A stretch of DNA of 8,467 nt, from assembly GCA_001782975.1 (NCBI GenBank), contig MFQD01000029.1, forward strand, positions 9,329-17,795, given 5' to 3'. The notes under the pieces were generated by a model, which did no database searches, had not been told where the DNA came from, and saw only the letters and a list, made by a program, of their open reading frames with translations. The position numbers were made by a program, and so were the translations under genes. This DNA comes from Candidatus Magasanikbacteria bacterium RIFCSPHIGHO2_02_FULL_50_9b (GTDB lineage: Bacteria > Patescibacteriota > Patescibacteriia > Magasanikbacterales > 2-02-FULL-50-9b). Shown here piece after piece: positions 1-4,256 of the stretch. How positions within the stretch are numbered: the stretch's first letter is position 1; every line of letters begins with the position of its first letter.

Positions 1-429
1 GAGAATGTTAAAAAACAAAAACGAATGATATGGCATGTTGCCAACACCAGCGACAACCGGTGCGAATGTGCGCACGACTGGCACAAAACGCGCGAGGGTG
101 ATTGCTTTGCCGCCATGTTTTTCATAGAAGGCTTGCGCGCGCGCAACGTGACGCTTGTCGAAAAAAATCGAGTTATCGCGCACGAAAATTTTTGGTCCGA
201 GTTTGCGGCCGATTGCGTATCCAACGCTGTCACCAATAACGGCAGCGACGAAACATAAAACAATCAAAAGCCAGATATTCAAAAATCCTTGCGACGCCAA
301 GAACCCTGCGGTGAACAACAGGCTGTCGCCGGGCAAAAAAAATCCGATGAGCAATCCGGATTCTGCAAACACAATGCCACTGACCGCGAGGTAGCCGCCG
401 GCTTTGATGAGGGTAATAAGGTCGAACAT
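1..429 (-). CDS. DedA-family integral membrane protein, 3' end outside window
   Basis: DedA/SNARE-associated family membrane protein; family members work in undecaprenyl-phosphate or phospholipid transport across the cytoplasmic membrane and in membrane homeostasis. Reading the minus strand from ATG at 429 gives 143 residues in one open frame to the window edge, so about a quarter to a third of the usual ~200 residues is missing. Visible family motifs in order: an N-terminal hydrophobic re-entrant segment (GYLAVSGIVFAESGLLIGFF), FLPGDSLLF around residues 31-39, the glycine motif GDSVGYAIGRKLG around 66-78, and ARFVPVVRTFAPVVAGVG around 113-130 with the two conserved arginines. The start follows a -10 box by 7 bases and has no SD, so the transcript is probably near-leaderless. 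The gene is divergent from the orphan gene at 524 and their promoters overlap. The family call is firm; the transported lipid cannot be read from the sequence. Confidence 0.9.
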   Translation of the reverse strand, partial: MFDLITLIKAGGYLAVSGIVFAESGLLIGFFLPGDSLLFTAGFLASQGFLNIWLLIVLCFVAAVIGDSVGYAIGRKLGPKIFVRDNSIFFDKRHVARAQAFYEKHGGKAITLARFVPVVRTFAPVVAGVGNMPYHSFLFFNIL

Positions 430-436
430 GGCGCTG

Positions 437-465
437 AGTATAGCGAGGATTGACAAAACGGACAA
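437..465 (-). promoter_or_regulatory. Promoter of the DedA gene
   Basis: On the minus strand, TTGTCC (460-465) and TATACT (437-442) are separated by exactly 17 bases. The -10 box ends only 7 bases before the ATG at 429, which predicts an mRNA with little or no leader. It overlaps the opposing promoter at 450-478. Confidence 0.55.
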
Positions 466-478
466 ATTATAGTAGAGT
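450..478 (+). promoter_or_regulatory. Promoter of the orphan membrane-protein gene at 524
   Basis: A perfect TTGACA (450-455) is followed after 17 bases by TAGAGT (473-478), a 4/6 match to the -10 consensus. The predicted start of transcription near 485 lies directly at a 17-bp palindrome (487-503). The -35 of the opposite DedA promoter sits inside this promoter's spacer, so the two polymerases should compete. Confidence 0.5.
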
Positions 479-486
479 GTGCTGTT

Positions 487-503
487 CAGCTACACTGTAG
501 CTG
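487..503. promoter_or_regulatory. 17-bp palindrome, possible operator
   Basis: CAGCTACA-C-TGTAGCTG is a perfect inverted repeat with 8-bp arms around one base. It lies immediately after the predicted transcription start of the gene at 524 and 8 bases before its SD. It could be a dimeric repressor site, or a 7-bp hairpin in the 5' end of the mRNA. No regulator gene is visible in the window. Confidence 0.45.
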
Positions 504-523
504 TCCTAGTGGAGGAAAACGAA

Positions 524-1309
524 ATGTACGTTCAATTGGAAACGAAAGAATACGTGCAAACGGCAATGGCTGTGCAGCGGCTGGATGGCTTGATCTTCAA
601 TGCACTCACGGCTTACAGGAGCCACAAGGATGCCCTGCTGGGATTCCTGTTCGTCGGGGTCGCAATGTTGTGTGCGGGCCTCTGGGAGGTCTACCAGAAC
701 TTGCATTCGCCAGCGCACTACATTGCGGACTACGCGTCTGCATGGATGCTTCTCAGCATTGCCGCGTGCGCATTCGTCGCCGCGCCAATCTGGTGGCAAT
801 TTCGGCCGAGCAAGAAAACGAATATTCGAGTGGCTCGTGCGCTGAACCAGCATTTCGGAACGCCGCCATGGATGTTCAAAGAGCATACCAAAGCAAAGTA
901 CGAAGCGGCGCGGCGAAAAAAAAATGCAGCGAATGCCCTCGCGGCGCTTCGTTCAAAACTCACACCGGAAACTCCGCTGTCAAACAAGCAGCGCGTACGG
1001 CAAGTCAAACTCCAAGCTGCAATTCGTACCTGGGAACTCTGTCTGGAAAACGTCGAGACCAAGGAGCTCCTGGTTGCAAAGTTCGATAACCAGATGTATG
1101 GAGTCTTGATGTCCTATTCGGGGGAAATCGCGACCCTGTCCATTGCGTGGGATTCGCAGCGCAACGCCGAAGCCGGACAGATGCGAAGGGCTATCGCCGA
1201 AAAACTCACTGCGCAGGAGTTGGAGCGTAAGGAACTTCATCGGTACGGATTCCTGCACATCGTCTTCGTCGCTGACGACGATCTGGCAGAGGAGTTGCGA
1301 AAGGTCTAA
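524..1309 (+). CDS. Orphan two-helix membrane protein with long cytoplasmic-type tail
   Basis: I do not recognise this 261-residue protein. It has two predicted transmembrane helices, about residues 37-56 (ALLGFLFVGVAMLCAGLWEV) and 72-92 (SAWMLLSIAACAFVAAPIWW), followed by a soluble region of about 170 residues. That region is basic and Ala-rich near 110-160 (KAKYEAARRKKNAANALAAL), consistent with helical or nucleic-acid or membrane-surface contact, and ends in an acidic DDDLAEELRKV. The frame is open upstream to a GTG at 479, but I chose ATG 524 because GGAGG at 511-515 lies 8 bases before it and the 479 codon would precede the predicted transcription start. Its strong SD and GC-richer third positions differ from the ribosomal genes nearby. 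It is monocistronic: own promoter, own terminator at 1351-1409. Confidence 0.8.
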   Translation: MYVQLETKEYVQTAMAVQRLDGLIFNALTAYRSHKDALLGFLFVGVAMLCAGLWEVYQNLHSPAHYIADYASAWMLLSIAACAFVAAPIWWQFRPSKKTNIRVARALNQHFGTPPWMFKEHTKAKYEAARRKKNAANALAALRSKLTPETPLSNKQRVRQVKLQAAIRTWELCLENVETKELLVAKFDNQMYGVLMSYSGEIATLSIAWDSQRNAEAGQMRRAIAEKLTAQELERKELHRYGFLHIVFVADDDLAEELRKV

Positions 1310-1350
1310 ACGCACCGATGCCAGCCTAAGCGAGAACCAACTCGAACAAC

Positions 1351-1409
1351 CCCGCCTCGTACACCTCATTCAACCGAATTGATGGTGTGCGCGGCGGGAA
1401 ATTTTTTTT
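1351..1409 (+). terminator. Intrinsic terminator after the gene at 524
   Basis: The outer stem CCCGCC (1351-1356)/GGCGGG (1393-1398) and inner stem ACACC (1361-1365)/GGTGT (1384-1388) form a long interrupted hairpin. It is followed by AAA and eight T (1402-1409). Confidence 0.75.
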
Positions 1410-1414
1410 GCCAA

Positions 1415-1426
1415 CAATAGCTATTG
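1415..1426. repeat. Perfect 12-bp palindrome CAATAGCTATTG
   Basis: A perfect self-complementary dodecamer lies 28 bases before the -35 box at 1455, just after the preceding terminator's T-tract. An upstream regulator site is possible. It may also be chance in an AT-rich stretch. Confidence 0.3.
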
Positions 1427-1454
1427 CAAAAGATTTGTTCGTTTTCAGCGCACA

Positions 1455-1483
1455 TTGACGCCACTGCCGCATTCTGATATAAC
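1455..1483 (+). promoter_or_regulatory. Promoter of the orphan gene at 1508
   Basis: TTGACG (1455-1460), a 17-base spacer, then TATAAC (1478-1483) preceded by TG at -15/-14 (TGATATAAC, extended -10). Each box is a 5/6 match. Transcription should begin near 1490, leaving a short leader that contains the SD. Confidence 0.65.
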
Positions 1484-1484
1484 G

Positions 1485-1503
1485 TCCTCCAACCTCTGGA
1501 GGA
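1485..1503 (+). promoter_or_regulatory. Inverted repeat over the SD of the gene at 1508
   Basis: TCCTCCA (1485-1491) and TGGAGGA (1497-1503) are perfectly complementary around ACCTC, and the right arm is the SD itself. If transcription starts upstream of 1485 this hairpin would hide the SD. If it starts near 1490, as the -10 box predicts, most of the left arm is not transcribed and the symmetry would act only in DNA. Confidence 0.35.
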
Positions 1504-1507
1504 TACG

Positions 1508-1870
1508 ATGAACGACACCGACGACATTTTCTTCACCGCACTTGCTCTCGCCTCGCTCGGCATCCTCGTCGTACGCAACACGTCGATCGGATCAACCCTG
1601 ATTGCAGCCGGCGGCGCGCGCATCGTACTCGCGTCGCCGCGCCTCGCGCTCACCATCCCCGTAGCAGTACTCATGGTGCATGAGCGCGTGCGCCAACATC
1701 CAACGATTGCGGATCACGATCTGCTGGAAATGCAAACCGCTCAGCAAGCATTCGCGGGGCTGACGAGCTGCATCGCCGACAGCATTGGCGACGGTATCGA
1801 AGTCGCCACTGTTCCCCTGCTCCCGGGCTACGACCTCATCGCTCGCGGGGTGAACCAGATCCGCGGATGA
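1508..1870 (+). CDS. Orphan small membrane-associated protein
   Basis: This 120-residue protein is not recognised. After an acidic MNDTDD start it has a hydrophobic stretch at about residues 7-22 (IFFTALALASLGILVV) and a second hydrophobic region at about 30-56 (TLIAAGGARIVLASPRLALT and onward), suggesting one or two membrane helices. A more polar C-terminal half (about 58-120) contains TAQQAFAGLTSCIADSIGDG and ends LLPGYDLIARGVNQIRG. ATG 1508 is chosen because GGAGGA (1498-1503) lies 4 bases before it. Third codon positions are strongly G/C, unlike infC downstream. It stands alone between its own promoter and the terminator at 1892-1935, so nothing in the context tells its function. Confidence 0.75.
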   Translation: MNDTDDIFFTALALASLGILVVRNTSIGSTLIAAGGARIVLASPRLALTIPVAVLMVHERVRQHPTIADHDLLEMQTAQQAFAGLTSCIADSIGDGIEVATVPLLPGYDLIARGVNQIRG

Positions 1871-1891
1871 GAGCGTGACACCACAACGCGC

Positions 1892-1935
1892 GGCCGCTTC
1901 GCACTCGACATGAGAGTGCGGCGCGGCTGTTTTTT
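1892..1935 (+). terminator. Intrinsic terminator after the gene at 1508
   Basis: CGCACTC (1900-1906)/GAGTGCG (1914-1920) closes a 7-base loop. The stem extends through one mismatch into GCCGC (1893-1897)/GCGGC (1923-1927). TG and six T (1930-1935) follow. It insulates infC from the upstream gene. Confidence 0.85.
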
Positions 1936-1947
1936 AATCATCACACC

Positions 1948-1976
1948 TTGCACCAATCGCCCGCACCTGCTATTAT
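1948..1976 (+). promoter_or_regulatory. Promoter of infC, near-leaderless
   Basis: TTGCAC (1948-1953), a 17-base spacer, and TATTAT (1971-1976), the latter a 5/6 match. The -10 box ends 10 bases before the infC ATG, so the predicted mRNA starts at about 1983. There is no SD and no room for a structured L20-type leader. Confidence 0.6.
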
Positions 1977-1986
1977 TCGTCCATCT

Positions 1987-2535
1987 ATGCGCATTGCCCG
2001 AAAGCGGTTTAAGCCAGAACCGGTCAAAATCAAGGTCCGATTTAATGACATGATTCGCGTGCCAGAGGTTCGTGTTATTGACGAAAATGGCGAACACGTT
2101 GGTGTCATGCGCACTGAAGAGGCGCTGCGTCTTGCGAAGGAACGCGAGCTTGACCTCATTGAAATCAACCCAGAAGCAGATCCGCCAGTTGTCAAAATTT
2201 TGGAATACGGACAGTTCAAATATCAAAAAGACAAGGAAGAGCGTTTGCAAAAAAAGAAACAAAAAGAAACTGAGGTGAAGGGCGTGCGCTTGTCGCTGCG
2301 CATCGGTGAACATGATAAAACGTTGCGTCTGAATCAGGCAAAAGGATTTTTTGAAGATGGCAACAAAGTGAAGGTTGAAATCATTTTGCGCGGACGCGAA
2401 CGGCAATTTGTTGAAAATGCGTTCAAGGTGGTAAAGGGCTTTATTGAAGAGCTGCACAAGCAGTCGCCACTTCGTGTCGAGCAAGCGCCAACAAAACAGG
2501 AAAACAAGATTATCGCGCTGCTTGCCAAGGCTTGA
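1987..2535 (+). CDS. infC: Translation initiation factor IF-3
   Basis: IF-3 binds the 30S subunit, keeps it apart from the 50S, and checks initiator tRNA and start codon selection. The 182 residues show the N-domain (RFNDMIRVPEVRVIDENGEH, EEALRLAKERELDLIEINPE, PPVVKILEYGQFKYQ), a lysine-rich helical linker (KDKEERLQKKKQKE), and the C-domain (LRIGEHDKTLRLNQAKGFFE, DGNKVKVEIILRGRE). The usual GRxM signature near the C-terminus is replaced by QENKIIALLAKA. The frame extends upstream to a TTG at 1948, but that codon is part of the -35 box; ATG 1987 gives normal family length. It is first in the infC-rpmI-rplT cluster. A start with almost no leader and no SD is notable for a factor that helps choose start codons. 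Confidence 0.97.
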   Translation: MRIARKRFKPEPVKIKVRFNDMIRVPEVRVIDENGEHVGVMRTEEALRLAKERELDLIEINPEADPPVVKILEYGQFKYQKDKEERLQKKKQKETEVKGVRLSLRIGEHDKTLRLNQAKGFFEDGNKVKVEIILRGRERQFVENAFKVVKGFIEELHKQSPLRVEQAPTKQENKIIALLAKA

Positions 2536-2561
2536 CGGCGGAGCGCTCGTACTGCTATAAT
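2532..2561 (+). promoter_or_regulatory. Internal promoter for rpmI-rplT
   Basis: TTGACG (2532-2537), whose TGA is the infC stop codon, is followed after 18 bases by a perfect TATAAT (2556-2561) preceded by TGC (extended -10). This is one of the best promoters in the window. It would let L35 and L20 be made separately from IF-3. The leader would be about 17 bases, U-rich and without an SD. Confidence 0.7.
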
Positions 2562-2584
2562 CCCGACACTTATTTTTCCGACCT

Positions 2585-2776
2585 ATGGGGAAGTTAAAAA
2601 CCAAAAAATCAGTGGCGAAACGCTTCCGCGTGACGCGCAATAAAAAAGTGATCCACCGCGCGGCGGGGCAGGATCATTTTAACGCACGCGAAAGCGGCAA
2701 AACAACGCGCAACAAACGCACGGACAAAAACCTGTCGATAACGCACGCGAAATTAATCGTGCGCACCCTTCATTAA
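2585..2776 (+). CDS. rpmI: 50S ribosomal protein L35
   Basis: L35 is a small basic protein of the large ribosomal subunit. At 63 residues it has family length and shows the conserved start KLKTKKSVAKRFRVT (family: PKLKTHKGAAKRFKVT), then a basic middle (HRAAGQDHFNARESGKTTRN) and the end HAKLIVRTLH. Residue 2 is Gly rather than the usual Pro. It follows infC by 49 bases that carry a strong internal promoter and precedes rplT by 10 bases. No SD precedes the ATG; the region before it is TTTTTCCGACCT. Confidence 0.95.
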   Translation: MGKLKTKKSVAKRFRVTRNKKVIHRAAGQDHFNARESGKTTRNKRTDKNLSITHAKLIVRTLH

Positions 2777-2786
2777 TTGTTGATAT

Positions 2787-3131
2787 ATGCCACGCGTAAA
2801 ACGCGGCACGATTCGTGCCAGAAAACGAACAAAGTTGCTCAAACACACCAAGGGATACCTGTGGGGGCGCAAAAATCGCGTCAAGGTTGCAAAAGAAGCA
2901 ATCTTGCACGCCGGCGTCAACGCGATGCAAGATCGCCGCAAAAAAAAGGCGGTCGCGCGCGGCGGTTGGCACATTGTGATCAACGCAGCAGTGCGCGAGT
3001 ACGGCATGTCGTATTCGAAATTCATGGGAGCTTTGAAAAAATCCGGCGTCACGTTGAATCGCAAAGTTCTCGCTGAATTGGCGCAGAAGTATCCGAAGGT
3101 GTTTGAGGCAGTGGTGCAGAAAGTGAAATAA
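2787..3131 (+). CDS. rplT: 50S ribosomal protein L20
   Basis: L20 binds 23S rRNA early in large-subunit assembly; in several bacteria it also represses its own operon through an mRNA structure. The 114-residue sequence matches throughout: RVKRGTIRARKRTKLLKHTK, GYLWGRKNRVKVAKEAILHA, DRRKKKAVARGGWHIVINAA, VREYGMSYSKFMGALKKSGV, and a C-terminal LNRKVLAELAQKYPKVFEAV. Start ATG 2787 gives the canonical MPRVKRG. It lies 10 bases after rpmI, so the two are certainly co-transcribed, but there is no SD. No terminator directly follows it. Instead come two hairpin repeats and tRNA-Asp, with the first clear terminator at 3402-3440, so readthrough into the tRNA is likely. Confidence 0.97.
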   Translation: MPRVKRGTIRARKRTKLLKHTKGYLWGRKNRVKVAKEAILHAGVNAMQDRRKKKAVARGGWHIVINAAVREYGMSYSKFMGALKKSGVTLNRKVLAELAQKYPKVFEAVVQKVK

Positions 3132-3152
3132 AACTTATCGAGTGATACCAAT

Positions 3153-3206
3153 GGACTGGTAGTTACTGCGTAACTACTGCGTCCTCGCTCGGCAGACAAC
3201 CGAGCG
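3153..3206 (+). repeat. tRNA-like hairpin repeat, copy A
   Basis: It begins with GGACTGGTAGTT, identical to the first 12 bases of tRNA-Asp at 3326, then departs from it. GTAGTTA (3159-3165) pairs perfectly with TAACTAC (3171-3177) around loop CTGCG, and GGAC/GTCC can close the base of the stem. TCCTCGCTCG follows, and a second hairpin CGCTCGG (3186-3192)/CCGAGCG (3200-3206) with a 7-base loop ends the unit. Copy B at 3246 keeps the stem but changes the loop. Confidence 0.8.
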
Positions 3207-3245
3207 CAAGCACTCAACAACAATAAAAGAGCTATTAACGTTTTC

Positions 3246-3325
3246 GGACTGGTAGTTATTTCATAACTACTGCGTCCTCGCTCGCAACCGCGCATTCGCG
3301 CGAGCGCGATGCGCGTTGCTCGCTC
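3246..3325 (+). repeat. tRNA-like hairpin repeat, copy B, abutting tRNA-Asp
   Basis: It starts with the same 12 bases and has the same GTAGTTA (3252-3258)/TAACTAC (3264-3270) stem, but loop TTTCA instead of CTGCG, then the same TGCGTCCTCGCTCG. A second, different and strong hairpin follows: GCAAC (3284-3288)/GTTGC (3315-3319), GCGCAT (3290-3295)/ATGCGC (3309-3314) and CGCG/CGCG around CGAG, 15 pairs with two single-base bulges. It ends with CGCTC directly against the first base of tRNA-Asp. Confidence 0.8.
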
Positions 3326-3402
3326 GGACTGGTAGTTCAGCTGGTTAGAACGTCCGCCTGTCACGCGGAAGGTCACGGGTTCGAACCCCGTCCAGTCCGC
3401 CA
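3326..3402 (+). tRNA. tRNA-Asp (anticodon GTC)
   Basis: 77 bases including an encoded CCA. Acceptor GGACTGG (3326-3332) pairs fully with CCAGTCC (3392-3398), with discriminator G 3399. D stem is GTTC/GAAC. Anticodon stem TCCGC/GCGGA holds loop CTGTCAC, so the anticodon is GTC (Asp). The variable loop is AGGTC, and the T arm is ACGGG-TTCGAAC-CCCGT. I see no convincing promoter of its own between repeat copy B and the tRNA, so it may be processed from the rplT transcript. Confidence 0.97.
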
Positions 3403-3440
3403 ACAAAAAATTCCTGGCCTTGTGTCAGGAATTTTTTGTT
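3402..3440. terminator. Perfect 15-bp bidirectional terminator after tRNA-Asp
   Basis: AACAAAAAATTCCTG (3402-3416) and CAGGAATTTTTTGTT (3426-3440) pair without a mismatch around a 9-base loop. A-tract on the left and T-tract on the right let it work in both directions. Its first A is the last base of the tRNA CCA. Confidence 0.85.
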
Positions 3441-3442
3441 TG

Positions 3443-3631
3443 CTGTCTGGATGGAGGGGTTCTCTTGCAGCAGATGCATCAGGCAAAGAGCTGCTTCATC
3501 CGTTGGCGGTGGTAATCTTCGGCGGGTTGGTGAGCAGCACCTTGTTGGAAGTGCTCATTCGCCCCTGTATATTCTACAATTTCGGACACACGGCAGCAGA
3601 TGATTGCGCTCGCAAAACAATGGGAGGATAA
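3443..3631 (+). pseudogene. C-terminal remnant of a CzcA/CusA-type RND heavy-metal efflux pump
   Basis: The frame encodes AADASGKELLHPLAVVIFGG followed by LVSSTLLEVLIRPCIFYNFG (3467-3586). This matches the last transmembrane part of heavy-metal RND pumps as I recall it (family-like: PGKEILHPVAVVIFGGLISSTLLxxxVTPxxFxxFG). Full pumps have about 1,000-1,050 residues; here fewer than 70 remain, with no start codon or SD outside the preceding terminator hairpin. The conserved part begins about 65 bases after the tRNA-Asp 3' end, so the rest of the gene was lost by deletion or never arrived. The frame ends HTAADDCARKTMGG, then TAA, with a GGGAGG at the very end that may have served a lost next gene. 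A promoter-like TTGGAA-17-TATATT (3545-3573) lies inside it. Confidence 0.65.
3545..3573 (+). promoter_or_regulatory. Possible promoter of the gene at 3668
   Basis: TTGGAA (3545-3550), a 17-base spacer, and TATATT (3568-3573). It lies inside the pump remnant and about 95 bases before the ATG. Only the spacing and modest box matches support it. Confidence 0.3.
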
Positions 3632-3667
3632 TTATTACAAATCTTATTCATAACTTACGTTCTTCAT

Positions 3668-3925
3668 ATGGACAAACTTTCGTACGTTCCTTATTCACTG
3701 AAGTGCATCTTGGGCGCGGAAATTATGTACGTGGGGTGCATCTTCTACGGCACCACATTGAACAAACCAAATTCGGAACTGCATCACGCTCTGCTGGGCC
3801 TACTCCCTGGGTTCACGTGGGGCTCATTGAGTAGCGCCATCGTGTCCGGCGTTGTGATTGCCGCGTATGCATTCATCTTTGGATTGTTCATGGTGTGGAT
3901 GCATAATTCGAGCATGAAAAAATAG
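3668..3925 (+). CDS. Small two-helix membrane protein, DUF5676-like
   Basis: An 85-residue protein with two predicted transmembrane helices, about residues 9-28 and 54-78, ending YAFIFGLFMVWMHNSSMKK. A central LLGLLPGFTWGS (about 42-53) separates them. This layout, the PGFTW-type loop and the Tyr/Asn-rich end resemble small DUF5676-type membrane proteins, which I recall being found beside metal-efflux genes. I hold this as a resemblance only. It lies 36 bases after, and in the same frame as, the RND pump remnant, which supports a shared origin in a metal-resistance locus. ATG 3668 has no SD; the better GGGAGG at 3622-3627 is too far away. A bidirectional terminator follows at 3950-3990. Confidence 0.6.
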   Translation: MDKLSYVPYSLKCILGAEIMYVGCIFYGTTLNKPNSELHHALLGLLPGFTWGSLSSAIVSGVVIAAYAFIFGLFMVWMHNSSMKK

Positions 3926-3938
3926 GATTCTTGTAGCG

Positions 3939-3990
3939 AAAAAAATTGACCCCGCAGCCACACCTGTTTGGGCGTAGCGGCGGGGTTTTT
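3939..3990. terminator. Bidirectional terminator between convergent genes
   Basis: CCCCGC (3950-3955) pairs with GCGGGG (3980-3985), followed by TTTTT (3986-3990) on the plus strand. The A-tract at 3939-3945 gives the T-tract for the minus strand. It separates the gene ending at 3925 from the minus-strand gene ending at 4003. Confidence 0.75.
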
Positions 3991-4002
3991 GGTTGCGTTG
4001 GA

Positions 4003-4188
4003 CTACGAGCACGTCCGGCGGTGTTGTTCGTCAGCGACCCGCTGCCGCTCTTCTCGGCAACGCGGACAGCGACTGCGGGTAATGCTCCCACCCATGAGCG
4101 CCACATACTGGCCGAAGTCAGTCTTCAATTCGCAGGAGCCGACGTGGTCGGCATCGCACACCCATGCGATCTTTTTGTACTTCTTCAT
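4003..4188 (-). CDS. Small cysteine-rich, zinc-ribbon-like protein
   Basis: A 61-residue basic protein with five cysteines: Cys11 and Cys19 (WVCDADHVGSC, with His15 between), the knuckle CPRC at 41-44, and Cys60 next to the C-terminus. Spacing C-x7-C ... CPRC suggests one zinc-binding ribbon. A role in binding nucleic acid or protein is possible, but I do not recognise a named family. TAGGAGG (4194-4200 on the plus coordinates) lies 5 bases before the ATG at 4188, an excellent SD, which makes this short gene credible. It is probably co-transcribed with the membrane protein ending at 4257. The stop codon of a mini-ORF overlaps its SD. Confidence 0.7.
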   Translation of the reverse strand: MKKYKKIAWVCDADHVGSCELKTDFGQYVALMGGSITRSRCPRCREERQRVADEQHRRTCS

Positions 4189-4197
4189 CTTCGCCTC

Positions 4198-4221
4198 CTA
4201 CTTGTTGCTCGTTGGATCCAT
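4198..4221 (-). CDS. Possible seven-codon mini-ORF (MDPTSNK) coupled to the zinc-ribbon gene
   Basis: GGAG (4228-4231) lies 6 bases before an ATG at 4221 (another ATG sits at 4224). The frame MDPTSNK ends in a TAG at 4198-4200 that is also the first three bases of the next gene's TAGGAGG. Ribosomes ending here would be placed on that SD. The same frame stays open upstream as LYTGELTALVILNLLERM, but without a canonical start and SD, so a longer overlapping gene is not supported. Confidence 0.25.
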   Translation of the reverse strand: MDPTSNK

Positions 4222-4256
4222 CATCCGCTCCAGCAGATTGAGAATCACGAGCGCCG

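Noticed and set aside
25..394. Short plus-strand frames at 25-258 and 155-394
   Set aside because: Antisense to the DedA gene, whose motifs are unmistakable on the minus strand.
479..523. GTG 479 as start of the orphan membrane protein
   Set aside because: It precedes the predicted transcription start and lacks an SD, while ATG 524 has GGAGG at 8 bases.
1948..1986. TTG 1948 as the infC start
   Set aside because: The bases form the -35 box and the extra 13 residues (MHQSPAPAIIRPS) match no IF-3 N-terminus.
1828..2640. Minus-strand 270-codon frame opposite infC
   Set aside because: Antisense shadow of infC; Phe/Leu-rich from the Lys-rich IF-3 codons, no SD, and it runs through the terminator at 1892-1935.
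3153..3325. CRISPR array
   Set aside because: Only two full units with changed loops and unequal spacing of 93 and 80 bases; internal hairpins and tRNA identity do not fit CRISPR repeats.
2753..3406. Minus-strand 217-codon frame across rplT, the repeats and tRNA-Asp
   Set aside because: It contains TGFEPVTFRVTGGRSNQLNY, the well-known false protein from the antisense of a tRNA, and it overlaps rplT and the terminator arms.
3422..3442. GTG at 3422 as the true start of the RND-like frame
   Set aside because: The codon lies inside the tRNA terminator hairpin and the first residues are translated terminator sequence; no SD.
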